A DNA stretch of 64,000 bases from Rehaibacterium terrae (GTDB lineage: Bacteria; Pseudomonadota; Gammaproteobacteria; Xanthomonadales; Xanthomonadaceae): contig NZ_JACHHX010000003.1 in the NCBI RefSeq assembly GCF_014202935.1, positions 167,747 to 231,746 of the forward strand, read 5' to 3'. Both the position numbers and the translations under genes were made by a program. The notes beneath the pieces were generated by a model, which saw only the letters and a program-made list of their open reading frames with translations, was not told where the DNA came from and did not search any database. The first letter of the stretch is position 1. Each line of letters opens with the position of its first letter. Of the stretch, positions 16,290 through 24,702 are shown one piece after another.

Positions 16290-17696
16290 ATGAACCTGCC
16301 ACCCTGCTTCGCCCCCGCCGACCCGTTCGACGCCGCCGTCCCGGTGATCGCGCTCGACGGCGCCGCCCTCGACAGCTTCCTCGGCGGCGAACCGGAGGCG
16401 GTGCGGCACTGGGTGGCGGCCAACGGCTTCCGCGCCGAGCCCGGCACCGTGCTGCTGGTACCCGGCGACGGCGGCGTGCCGCTGTACGCGCTGATCGGCA
16501 TCGCCGACGCCGCCGATCCGTTCGCGCTGGCCCACGCGCCGATGCTGCTGCCCGAAGGGCTGTACCGGCTCGACGCCCAGCGCGGCCTGCGCATCGCGGC
16601 GGGCGACGCGCTGCTCGGCTGGGGCCTGGGCGCTTACCGCTTCGACCGTTACCGCCGCGCCGGCCGCGCGCCGGCGCGGCTGGCGCTGCCGCCGCGCGAC
16701 GCCGCCCACGACGAGGCCGCCGCGCTGCTGCGCGCCAGCGTGCTGGTGCGCGACCTGGTCAACACGCCCAGCGAGCACATGGGTCCCGAGCAGCTCGAAC
16801 AGGAGGCGCGCCGCCTCGCCGAACTCTACGGCGGGCAGATGCACGCCGTCGTCGGCGACGCGCTGCTGGCCGGGAACTTCCCCGCCATCCACGCCGTCGG
16901 CCGCGCCAGCCATCGCGCGCCGCGGCTGATCGAGCTGACCTGGGGCGACCCGTCGCATCCGCACGTCGCCATCGTCGGCAAGGGCGTGTGCTTCGACACC
17001 GGCGGCCTCGACATCAAGCCCGCCGACGGCATGCGCAACATGAAGAAGGACATGGGCGGCGCCGCCCACGCGCTGGCGCTGGCCAAGCTGGTGATGATGC
17101 GCAAGCTGCCGGTGCGGCTGACCCTGCTGATTCCCGCGGTCGAGAACGCCATCGCCGGCAACGCCTACCGCCCCGGCGAGGTGATCGCCACCCGCAAGGG
17201 CCTGAGCGTCGAGATCGACAACACCGATGCTGAGGGCCGCGTGGTGCTGTGCGACGCGCTCACCTACGCGGCCGAGAAATCGCCCGCGCTGCTGCTCGAT
17301 TTCGCCACCCTCACCGGCGCCGCGCGCATCGCCCTCGGCCCCGACTTGCCGGCGCTGTACGCCAATGACGAGGCGCTGGCGCGCGACTGGCTGGCGGCGG
17401 CCGAGGCCGCCCGCGACCCGCTGTGGCGGATGCCGCTGTGGCGGCCGTACCTCAGCTATCTCAAGAGCAACGTCGCCGACCTGGCCAACGCGGGCGGATC
17501 GCGCATGGCCGGCTCGATCACCGCCGCGCTCTACCTCGACCGCTTCGTGCCGCCGGATCTGCCCTGGGCGCACCTGGACGTGTATGCGTGGAACGACAGC
17601 GATCGTCCCGGCCGGCCAGCCGGCGGCGAAGCGCAGGGCCTTCGCGCCGCCTTCGCGCTGCTGCGCTCACGCTTTGCGCCCTTGAGCGGTGGGTGA
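16290..17696 (+). CDS. Leucyl aminopeptidase family protein (M17)
   Basis: This 468-residue cytoplasmic dizinc aminopeptidase removes N-terminal residues from peptides. The catalytic domain carries GKGVCFDTGGLDIKP (metal-binding Lys and Asp), MKKDMGGAA and the NTDAEGR signature (metal Asp and Glu, catalytic Arg). The N-terminal domain (about 150 residues) is more divergent than in PepA, so this is the shorter PepA-like branch rather than the DNA-binding PepA itself. The ATG at 16290 lies eight bases after the HAD gene stop, and the two are probably cotranscribed. Confidence 0.92.
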   Translation: MNLPPCFAPADPFDAAVPVIALDGAALDSFLGGEPEAVRHWVAANGFRAEPGTVLLVPGDGGVPLYALIGIADAADPFALAHAPMLLPEGLYRLDAQRGLRIAAGDALLGWGLGAYRFDRYRRAGRAPARLALPPRDAAHDEAAALLRASVLVRDLVNTPSEHMGPEQLEQEARRLAELYGGQMHAVVGDALLAGNFPAIHAVGRASHRAPRLIELTWGDPSHPHVAIVGKGVCFDTGGLDIKPADGMRNMKKDMGGAAHALALAKLVMMRKLPVRLTLLIPAVENAIAGNAYRPGEVIATRKGLSVEIDNTDAEGRVVLCDALTYAAEKSPALLLDFATLTGAARIALGPDLPALYANDEALARDWLAAAEAARDPLWRMPLWRPYLSYLKSNVADLANAGGSRMAGSITAALYLDRFVPPDLPWAHLDVYAWNDSDRPGRPAGGEAQGLRAAFALLRSRFAPLSGG

Positions 17697-17771
17697 GGAT
17701 CGTCATGCCGTCGCGCTGACGGCGGCCACTGGGGCGGCTGGCGGCGCGGGGGCAGGATGAGGATCGGGCCG

Positions 17772-17815
17772 GGCCCCGGAATCCGGGGCCGGGGACCCGG
17801 GACCCGGGACCCGGG
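17772..17815. repeat. Palindrome plus three tandem 7-bp units (GACCCGG)
   Basis: Three exact copies of GACCCGG at 17794-17800, 17801-17807 and 17808-17814 follow a GGCCCCGGA/TCCGGGGCC inverted repeat (17772-17790). It resembles the CGGGANN heptamer arrays found at other gene ends in this window. It lies in the 276-base gap before the exporter operon. Confidence 0.7.
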
Positions 17816-17880
17816 AAAAGCGTCGAGCCGGGTCTCCAAGGCACCCATGACCGGCGAGGTGATGCGAATCCTTCCCCACC

Positions 17881-17934
17881 GTCATTCCGGCTTTCGCCAG
17901 GATGACGAAGCTGTGATGCTCTTTCCCGAGTCCC
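17881..17934 (-). repeat. Dispersed intergenic repeat, copy A
   Basis: On the minus strand this reads a CGGGANN heptamer, then GGGAAAGAGCATCACAG, CGTCATC and a GGCGAAAGCCGG hairpin core. The 17-base block is identical to that at 36909-36925 and one base different from that near 35664. It sits between the aminopeptidase gene and the exporter operon. Confidence 0.75.
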
Positions 17935-17972
17935 ACAACCACCCCGAACTCCGCCAACCACCGAGAGCCCCC

Positions 17973-19187
17973 ATGGATCGCGCCGAAGAACTCCTGAAGG
18001 AACTGCGCATCGAGCGTCGTCAGGGCGCTCCGCGCAAGCGCCGCCGCTGGCCGTGGATCGCCGGCGCCGTGATTGCGCTGCTGCTGGTGTGGATGGTGCT
18101 GGACGCGACCCGGCCGGTCGAGGTCGAAACCACTGCCGCGCGCCCGGCCGACGACCCGGCCAGCGCCTCGGTGCTCGATGCCAGCGGCTACGTCACCGCG
18201 CGCCGGCAGGCCACCGTCTCCGCCAAGATCACCGGCAAGGTCGCCGAGGTGCTGATCGAGGAAGGCATGCGCGTGGACGAGGGCCAGGTGCTGGCGCGCC
18301 TGGACGACGTCGATGCGCAGGCGCAGCGTGCGCTCTCGGCGGCGCAGCTGGCCGCCGCCCGCGCCCAGCTCACCGAGGTGCAGGCGAACCTGGATCTGGC
18401 CGAGCGCACGCTGCAGCGGCAGCGCGCGCTGTTCGCGCAACGGCTGACCAGCCAGGCTGCGCTCGACCAGGCCCAGGCCGAGCGCGACGCGCTGGCCGCG
18501 CGCCGGGTGTCGGTGCAGCGGCAGATCGCCAGCGCCGAGAACGCGCTGCGGATCGCCGAGATCGGCGTGGAGAACACCATCGTCCGCGCGCCGTTCGCCG
18601 GCGTGGTGATCGAGAAGGCGGCGCAACCGGGCGAGATGATCTCGCCGATCTCGGCCGGCGGCGGCTTCACCCGCACCGGCATCGGCACCATCGTCGACAT
18701 GGACTCGCTGGAAGTGCAGGTGGACGTCAACGAGGCCTATATCGGCCGCGTGCGCGCCGGCCAGCCGGTGGAGGCGGTGCTCAACGCCTACCCGGACTGG
18801 CGGATTCCGGCCGAGGTGATCGCCATCATCCCCGCCGCCGACCGCAGCAAGGCGACGGTGCGCGTGCGCATCGCGCTGAAGATCAGCGATCCGCGCATCG
18901 TCCCGGACATGGGCGTGCGGGTGAGCTTCCTCGCCGAGCCGCGCGCCGACGACGCGCCGGCGCCGCAGGGCGCGTGGGTGCCGGGTCGCGCCATCGTCAC
19001 CCGCGATGGCCGCAGTGTCGCCTTCGTGGTGATCGACGGCCGTGCGGTCGAGCGTGCGGTGACGGTGGCGGAAACACGCGACAACGACCGCTTCGTCACG
19101 GCGGGGCTGGCGGCCGGCGAGCAGGTGGTGCTGTCGCCGCCGGCGCGGCTGGGCGACGGTGACCGCGTGCGGCCGAAGTCGCCCTGA
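17973..19187 (+). CDS. Periplasmic adaptor (membrane fusion protein) of a MacA/HlyD-type exporter
   Basis: This 404-residue inner-membrane-anchored adaptor links an ABC transporter to an outer-membrane channel. A cytoplasmic stub (residues 1-28) is followed by one membrane helix (WPWIAGAVIALLLVWMVL). The lipoyl half-motifs (GYVTARRQATVSAKITGKV and NTIVRAPFAGVVIEKAAQPG) flank an alpha-hairpin coiled coil (about residues 110-195), and a beta-barrel and membrane-proximal domain follow. The ATG at 17973 was chosen because the hydrophobic anchor and family similarity begin there. It heads a four-gene operon with an ATPase and two permeases, as in MacAB-like systems. The cargo is unknown. Confidence 0.9.
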   Translation: MDRAEELLKELRIERRQGAPRKRRRWPWIAGAVIALLLVWMVLDATRPVEVETTAARPADDPASASVLDASGYVTARRQATVSAKITGKVAEVLIEEGMRVDEGQVLARLDDVDAQAQRALSAAQLAAARAQLTEVQANLDLAERTLQRQRALFAQRLTSQAALDQAQAERDALAARRVSVQRQIASAENALRIAEIGVENTIVRAPFAGVVIEKAAQPGEMISPISAGGGFTRTGIGTIVDMDSLEVQVDVNEAYIGRVRAGQPVEAVLNAYPDWRIPAEVIAIIPAADRSKATVRVRIALKISDPRIVPDMGVRVSFLAEPRADDAPAPQGAWVPGRAIVTRDGRSVAFVVIDGRAVERAVTVAETRDNDRFVTAGLAAGEQVVLSPPARLGDGDRVRPKSP

Positions 19188-19192
19188 GCGCG

Positions 19193-19915
19193 ATGGCGAT
19201 GGATACCCGTAACGGCTCGCCGGGCACCGACGCGGTGTTGGTCCGCATCCGCGGCCTGACCAAGACCTACCTGCGTGGCCAGCAGCGGATCGAGGTGCTG
19301 CACGGCATCGACCTGGACATCCCCGACGGCGATTTCGTCGCGCTGATGGGGCCGTCCGGTTCGGGCAAGACCACCCTGCTCAACCTGATCGGCGGACTGG
19401 ACACGCCCACCACCGGCGAGCTGGTGGTGGCCGGCGAGCGCATCGACCGGCTCCACGGCGAGGCGCTGGCGCGCTGGCGCGCCGACACGGTCGGCTTCAT
19501 CTTCCAGAGCTACAACCTGATGCCGGTGCTGACCGCGCAGAAGAACGTCGAGCTGCCGCTGCTGCTCACCGACATGGGCGCCGCCGAGCGCCGCCGGCGC
19601 GCCGCGCTGGCGCTGGCGCTGGTCGGGCTGGAGGATCGCGCCGAGCACAAGCCCAGCGAGTTGTCCGGCGGCCAGCAGCAGCGGGTGGCCATCGCCCGCG
19701 CGCTGGTCTCCGACCCGCGCCTGCTGATCTGCGACGAACCCACCGGCGACCTCGACCGCAAGACCGCCGACGAGGTGCTCACCCTGCTGCAGGCGCTCAA
19801 CCGCCGCTTCGGCAAGACCATCGTCATGGTCACCCACGACCCCAAGGCCGCCGAGTATGCCAACCGCGTGGTGCATCTGGACAAGGGCACGCTGGTGGAT
19901 GTGCCGGCCCATTGA
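19193..19915 (+). CDS. ABC transporter ATP-binding protein (LolD/MacB-type)
   Basis: The 240-residue ATPase powers the adjacent permeases. Walker A is GPSGSGKTTLLN (about residues 53-64), the Q-loop lies in FIFQSYNLMPVLTA, the signature is LSGGQQQRVAIARAL, Walker B is LLICDEPTGDLD and the switch His is in VTHDP. The LSGGQQQRV and DEPTGDLD combination is typical of the MacB/LolD/FtsE clade, whose members move substrates from the inner membrane or periplasm. It starts five bases after the adaptor gene stop. A second ATG two codons in (19199) is possible. Confidence 0.95.
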   Translation: MAMDTRNGSPGTDAVLVRIRGLTKTYLRGQQRIEVLHGIDLDIPDGDFVALMGPSGSGKTTLLNLIGGLDTPTTGELVVAGERIDRLHGEALARWRADTVGFIFQSYNLMPVLTAQKNVELPLLLTDMGAAERRRRAALALALVGLEDRAEHKPSELSGGQQQRVAIARALVSDPRLLICDEPTGDLDRKTADEVLTLLQALNRRFGKTIVMVTHDPKAAEYANRVVHLDKGTLVDVPAH

Positions 19916-20011
19916 GCCGATGCGGAACCTGCGCCTGCCACGGCGGTCGACTGCCGTGACGGGAGCCGCTGCGGCCGTGCCAGGCCACGGGCCATCGCCG
20001 GAGAGACGCGG

Positions 20012-21163
20012 ATGAAATACTTCCCTCTGATCTGGGCTGCCCTGTTCCGCCGCAAGACCCGCACGCTGTTCACCCTGCTGTCGCTGGCCACGGCCTTTCT
20101 GCTGATCGGGCTGCTGCAGGCGGTCAACGCGGTGTTGGCCGGCGGTGCCGACTTCCTCGGCGCCGACCGGCTGATCGTGCAGGCGCGCAGCAGCTTCACC
20201 CAGCCGCTGCCGATCCGGATGCTGCCGCAGATCGAGGCGATTCCCGGTGTGTCGCGGGTCGGTCACTCGCAGTTCTTCGGCGGCGTCTATCAGGATCCGC
20301 GCAACTTCTTCCCGCAGTTCGCGGTCAACCCGCAGCGGCTGTTCGACACCTACCCGGAGTGGGTGCTGGGCGAGGACGAGAAGCGCGCCTTCATCTCCAC
20401 CGCCAACGGCGCCATCGCCGGCCGCATCCTCGCCGAGAAGCACGGCTGGAGGGTCGGCGACATCATCCCGCTGACCAGCTTCATCTGGACCCGCAGCGGC
20501 GGCAGCCGGGTCTGGGAGTGGAAGCTGGTCGGCATCTTCGACGGCCGCGACCGCGAGTGGCAGGACCGCGCCAACCTGATGTACCTCAACTACGCCTACT
20601 TCGACGAGGCGCGCAGCGGCGGCAAGGGCCTGGCCGGGGTGTACGTGGTGCGGGTGGCCGATCCGGCCGAGTCCGAGCGTGTCGCCGCCGCCATCGACGC
20701 CCGCTTCGAGAACACCCCCGACGAGACCAAGACCCAGACCGAGCAGGAATTCCAGCTCGGCTTCCTGCGCCAGCTCGGCGACATCGGCTTCATCGTCAAC
20801 GCGATTTCCGGGGCGGTGTTCTTCACCATCCTGATCCTCACCGGCTACACCATGAGCCAGGCGGTGCGCGAGCGCGTGCCCGAGCTGGCGGTGCTCAAGT
20901 GCCTGGGCTTCACCGATCGCACCGTGCTGGCGCTGGTGCTGGCCGAGGCGCTGCTGCTGTGCGCGCTGGGCGCGCTGGCGGGCATGCTGCTGGCGAAGGT
21001 CGCGCTCGGCCTGCTGCCGGCCGAATACGCGGCGGTGCGGCTGGGCGGCGAGGTCTGGCTGTTCGCCGCGGTCAGCACCGTCGCGCTGGCCGTCGCCGTC
21101 GGCCTGCCGCCGGCGCTGCACGCGATGCGGCTGAAGATCGTCGATGCGCTGGCGGGGCGATAG
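20012..21163 (+). CDS. ABC transporter permease, FtsX/MacB family (first permease)
   Basis: This 383-residue permease has the MacB-type layout: an N-terminal helix (TRTLFTLLSLATAFLLIGLL), a large periplasmic domain (about residues 45-260) and three C-terminal helices with the FtsX-like coupling segment (RERVPELAVLKCLGFTDRTV). GGAGAG precedes the ATG. The gap to the ATPase gene is 96 bases. It is partnered with a second, different permease gene, so the transporter is probably a heterodimer, unlike MacB in which permease and ATPase are fused. Confidence 0.9.
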   Translation: MKYFPLIWAALFRRKTRTLFTLLSLATAFLLIGLLQAVNAVLAGGADFLGADRLIVQARSSFTQPLPIRMLPQIEAIPGVSRVGHSQFFGGVYQDPRNFFPQFAVNPQRLFDTYPEWVLGEDEKRAFISTANGAIAGRILAEKHGWRVGDIIPLTSFIWTRSGGSRVWEWKLVGIFDGRDREWQDRANLMYLNYAYFDEARSGGKGLAGVYVVRVADPAESERVAAAIDARFENTPDETKTQTEQEFQLGFLRQLGDIGFIVNAISGAVFFTILILTGYTMSQAVRERVPELAVLKCLGFTDRTVLALVLAEALLLCALGALAGMLLAKVALGLLPAEYAAVRLGGEVWLFAAVSTVALAVAVGLPPALHAMRLKIVDALAGR

Positions 21164-21209
21164 CGATGCGCACGTCTTTCCGCAAGCACGGCGACGAGGG
21201 AGTACAGGC

Positions 21210-22391
21210 ATGAGCACCTTCCGCCAGGTCCGCGAGATCGTCTGGATGAACCTGCTCAGCATTCCGCAGCGCCTGGGCGCCTCGCTGGTGATCGTGATCG
21301 GTATCGGCGGCGTGGTCGGCGTGCTGGTGGCGATGCTGTCGATGTCCACCGGGCTGCAGAAAACGCTCACCGCCACCGGTCGTGACGACCGCGTGGTGAT
21401 CCTGCGCGGCGGCGCCAATGCCGAGCTGTCGAGCTTCCTCGACCGCGCCGCGTGGACGCAGGTCAAGTACGATCCGGCGGTGGCGCGCGGCGCGGACGGG
21501 TTGCCGCTGGCCTCGGGCGAGATCATCGTCATCACCGAGGTGCCGCGCCGCGGCCAGCGCACCGGCGCCAACATCACCCTGCGCGGGGTCGAGCCGAACG
21601 GTTTCGTGCTGCGCCCGGAGGTGCGCCTGCTGGAAGGCCGGCGTTTCCGCCCCGGCCTGCGCGAGATCATCGTCGGCCGTGGCGCCCATGAACAGTTCGA
21701 GGGACTGGAAGTCGGCCGCGAGCTGCGCTTCCGCGGCTCGGACTGGCGCATCGTCGGCATCTTCGAAAGCGGCGACGCGCACGATTCGGAGCTTTGGACC
21801 GACACCCAGACCGCGCAGTCGGCCTTCAACCGCACCGGGGTGTCCTCGGTGCTGGTGCAGCTCACCGACATCGACGCCTTCGAGCCGCTCAAGCGGCGCC
21901 TGACCACCGACCCGCAGCTCAACGTCGACGTGTTCCGCGAGCGTGACTACTTCGGCGCGCAGGCGGCCGGGCTGACCCGGCAGATCGGCTTCCTCACCGG
22001 CATCGTCGCCGCGATCATGGCGGTGGGTGCGCTGTTCGGCGCGCTCAACACGATGTATTCGGCGGTGTCGGCACGCACGGTGGAGATCGGCACGCTGCGC
22101 GCGCTCGGCTTCGGCCGGCTGCCGGTGGTGGCCTCGGTGATGGCCGAAGCCATGGTGCTGTCGCTGGTCGGCGGCCTGCTCGGCGCCGGCATCGCCTACG
22201 GCCTGTTCAACGGCTACTCGGTGTCCACGCTGGGCGGCGGCTTCACCCAGGTCGCCTTCAACTTCGCGGTGACGCCGGGGCTGGTGCTGCAGGGCCTGGT
22301 CTGGGCGCTCGGCATCGGTTTCCTCGGCGGCCTGATGCCGGCGCTGCGCGCCGCCCGCCTGCCGGTGACCACCGCGCTGCGCTCGCTGTGA
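21210..22391 (+). CDS. ABC transporter permease, FtsX/MacB family (second permease)
   Basis: This 393-residue permease has an N-terminal helix (LGASLVIVIGIGGVVGVLVAML), a periplasmic domain (about residues 45-265) and three C-terminal helices with the coupling segment ARTVEIGTLRALGFGRLPV and the terminal ALRAARLPVTTALR. It is clearly diverged from the first permease. The start is the ATG at 21210, 46 bases after that gene. It ends convergently 18 bases from the EamA transporter gene, which closes the exporter operon. Confidence 0.9.
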   Translation: MSTFRQVREIVWMNLLSIPQRLGASLVIVIGIGGVVGVLVAMLSMSTGLQKTLTATGRDDRVVILRGGANAELSSFLDRAAWTQVKYDPAVARGADGLPLASGEIIVITEVPRRGQRTGANITLRGVEPNGFVLRPEVRLLEGRRFRPGLREIIVGRGAHEQFEGLEVGRELRFRGSDWRIVGIFESGDAHDSELWTDTQTAQSAFNRTGVSSVLVQLTDIDAFEPLKRRLTTDPQLNVDVFRERDYFGAQAAGLTRQIGFLTGIVAAIMAVGALFGALNTMYSAVSARTVEIGTLRALGFGRLPVVASVMAEAMVLSLVGGLLGAGIAYGLFNGYSVSTLGGGFTQVAFNFAVTPGLVLQGLVWALGIGFLGGLMPALRAARLPVTTALRSL

Positions 22392-22409
22392 TGCGTCGCC
22401 TCGCGCGCC

Positions 22410-23303
22410 TCAGCGCTTCGCCCGCGACAGCATGACGATGGCGACGCCGGCGAGGATCACCGCCATCGCGCCGATGGCATGCACGCCGAAGCGCTCGCCG
22501 GCCAGCAGCGCGCCGAGCAGCACCGCCACCGGCGGGTTGACGTAGGCGTAGCTGGTGGCCAGCGCCGGGCGCACGTGATCGAGCAGCCACACGTAGGCGC
22601 TGTAGGCGACGATCGAGCCGAACACCGCCAGGTAGCCCACCGCCAGCAGCGGGCGGGTGGCGGGCCATTCGACGATGCGCTCGCCAAGCGTCCAGCCGAG
22701 CGCGACCAGCAGCACGCCGCCGGTCAGCATCTGCCCGGCGGTGCTCATGAAGGCGGTCGGCAGATCGCGGTCGCGGCTCCAGATCGAACCCCAGGCCCAG
22801 GCGGCCGGCGCCGCCAGCAGGGCGATGGCGCCGCGCGGCGACGCGCTCAGGTCGCTGCCGGCGTTGAGCCAGAGCACGCCGGCGAAGCCGACGCCCAGGC
22901 CCAGCCACTCGCCGCGGCTGGGATGGCGGCCCTTGAGCCAGCCGAACAGCCCGGCCCACAGCGGCAGGCTGGCGACCGCGATCGCGGCCAGGCCGGAGGA
23001 CACCTCCTGCTGGGCGACGCAGACCAGGCCGTTGCCCATCAGCATCATCAGGAAGCCCATCACCGCGAGGTTCTTCCACTGTGCGCGGGTCGGCGCGGCG
23101 TAGCCGCGCCAGCGCAGCAGCGCGTAGAAGGCCAGCCCGGCGGCGAGAAAGCGCAGTCCGGCCATCAGCAGCGGCGGAAAACCCTCCAGCCCGAAGCGGA
23201 TGCCGAGGTAGGTCGAACCCCAGATCAGATACACCGCCAGCAGTGCGGAGACGACGGCGGCAGTGGAGGCGGGCCGGGGAACGGCCGGGACGACGACGGA
23301 CAT
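22410..23303 (-). CDS. EamA-type DMT transporter (YedA/RhtA-like exporter)
   Basis: A 297-residue inner-membrane protein with ten hydrophobic segments arranged as two EamA repeats, typical of drug/metabolite exporters. The first helix carries the YLIWGSTYLGIRFGLEGFPP motif, and the second half has VAYSAYVWLLDHVRPALATSYAYVNPPVAVLLG, the conserved end of the YedA subgroup. Family members export amino acids or related metabolites; the substrate is unknown. It is convergent with the exporter operon. Confidence 0.88.
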   Translation of the reverse strand: MSVVVPAVPRPASTAAVVSALLAVYLIWGSTYLGIRFGLEGFPPLLMAGLRFLAAGLAFYALLRWRGYAAPTRAQWKNLAVMGFLMMLMGNGLVCVAQQEVSSGLAAIAVASLPLWAGLFGWLKGRHPSRGEWLGLGVGFAGVLWLNAGSDLSASPRGAIALLAAPAAWAWGSIWSRDRDLPTAFMSTAGQMLTGGVLLVALGWTLGERIVEWPATRPLLAVGYLAVFGSIVAYSAYVWLLDHVRPALATSYAYVNPPVAVLLGALLAGERFGVHAIGAMAVILAGVAIVMLSRAKR

Positions 23304-23680
23304 GCGCGGGCTCGTGGGCTGGGCGTTGGGGGAACGCGCCGGACGCGCATTCTAGGTCGCGGCGGGCGCAATCCGGCGGACGGAAAGCGGCGATATGCGG
23401 ACAAGCCGTGTCGCCACTGCAGGCGCGGCTGCGGCCGCGCCCCGGAAACGCGGAGTGAGTCGAGAGGAGTGGGAAGTCAGAGAGAGCATTGGCGCGTCCA
23501 CGCCCGGCGCTTTCCCCGCTTCCCGCTTCTCGGCTCAGCCTCCGGCCGCCGACCATGTCGTTCTGCAACAGGGCGGGCTTCAGGGTCGCTGCGGCCACCG
23601 CTGTGGCAGTCGCCATGGCGGCGTTGCGCGAACCACCGGGCCGCAATCGCGGCCAGGGCCGCTCCCACACGACCATGGCC
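23304..23680. other. Intergenic region with a dispersed composite repeat, no gene
   Basis: This 377-base stretch separates two minus-strand genes and carries no supported coding frame. It holds a GGAGTGAGT--AGAGGAGTG block (23452-23475) and a GCGGCCAGGGCCGCTCCCACA block (23649-23669). The same two blocks recur in the same order at 46178-46301. The second block, read on the minus strand, resembles the TGTGGGAGCGGCC repeats known from Pseudomonas and xanthomonads. Confidence 0.6.
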
Positions 23681-24526
23681 CTACACGTCGGCCTTTTCGG
23701 CGGCGAGCAGGGCCTGCTTGCGCGGCAAGCCCCAGCGGTAGCCGCCGAGGCTGCCGTCGCCGCGGATCACCCGGTGGCAGGGCACCAGCACGGCCAGACG
23801 GTTCTGCGCGCAGGCGCGGGCGACGGCGCGCACCGCGCGCGGCGCGCCGATGGCGGCGGCGATCTCGCCGTAGCTGCGCGTCTGGCCGGGTGGAATGCGC
23901 ATCAGCGCCTGCCAGACCTTGTGCTGGAAGGCGCTGCCGACGACCTCCAGCGGCAGCTGCCCGTGCAGGCGGCGACCCTGCAGGGCCTCGGCGACCGCGC
24001 GCACGCGCGGGGCGACGAACTCGTCGGCGCCGGCGTCGACGCGCTCGAGCGTGGCGTGCGGGAATTCGGCGCGCAGTTCCGCCTCCAGCGTGGTCTCGTC
24101 CTCGCCCAAGGACACCGCGCAGACGCCGCGCGCGGTCACCGCGACCAGGGCGCGGCCGAGGCGGGTGTCGATCACGGTCCAGCGGAGCGTCTCGCCTTCG
24201 CCGCCGCGGCGGTAGCGGGCGGGTGTCATGCCGAGCCTGGCCGCGCCGTTCTCGTAGATCCGGCTGGGCGAGCCGAAGCCGGCGTCGTAGAGCGCGGTGG
24301 TGACGTCGGCGCCTGCGCGCAGTCCGCGCTTGAACGCCTGCAGGCGGCGCTGGGCGCGGTATTCGGCCGGCGTGAGGCCGAAGCGGGCGCGGAAGCGGCG
24401 CAGCAGCGCGTGCGGGCCGATGCCGATGGCATCGGCGAGCTGCTGCAGGCTGTGGTCGTCGCGGTCGAGCAGGCGGCGGGCCTGCTCGACGGGATCGTTG
24501 CTGAGGTGGGCTGCGGCCTGGGACAT
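23681..24526 (-). CDS. Ada-type regulator/methylated-DNA-protein-cysteine methyltransferase lacking the zinc domain
   Basis: This 281-residue protein repairs O6-alkylguanine by transferring the alkyl group to its own cysteine and probably also regulates transcription. It has an AraC-type helix-turn-helix (residues ~15-105, SLQQLADAIGIGPHALLRRF), then the methyltransferase N-domain and the catalytic domain with Cys250 in VPCHRVI. The N-terminal Zn-Cys4 phosphotriester-repair domain of E. coli Ada is absent, so it resembles the shorter Ada relatives. This could alter how it senses damage. Transcribed alone. Start at 24526. Confidence 0.9.
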   Translation of the reverse strand: MSQAAAHLSNDPVEQARRLLDRDDHSLQQLADAIGIGPHALLRRFRARFGLTPAEYRAQRRLQAFKRGLRAGADVTTALYDAGFGSPSRIYENGAARLGMTPARYRRGGEGETLRWTVIDTRLGRALVAVTARGVCAVSLGEDETTLEAELRAEFPHATLERVDAGADEFVAPRVRAVAEALQGRRLHGQLPLEVVGSAFQHKVWQALMRIPPGQTRSYGEIAAAIGAPRAVRAVARACAQNRLAVLVPCHRVIRGDGSLGGYRWGLPRKQALLAAEKADV

Positions 24527-24702
24527 GCGGTCACCTTAGCCGGCGGCAGGTGGGGCGACTATCCGCGTTTTGCGCCCCGGGCCGCGGTCGCCGCTGCGGC
24601 AACGGCCATCGCCGCCATGGCCGCACCCGCAGCGGTCGGCCTGCCTGCGGACGGCGGCGCCAGGATGCTCCCCAGCGATTTCCGACGCCCGATTCCGGGC
24701 CG

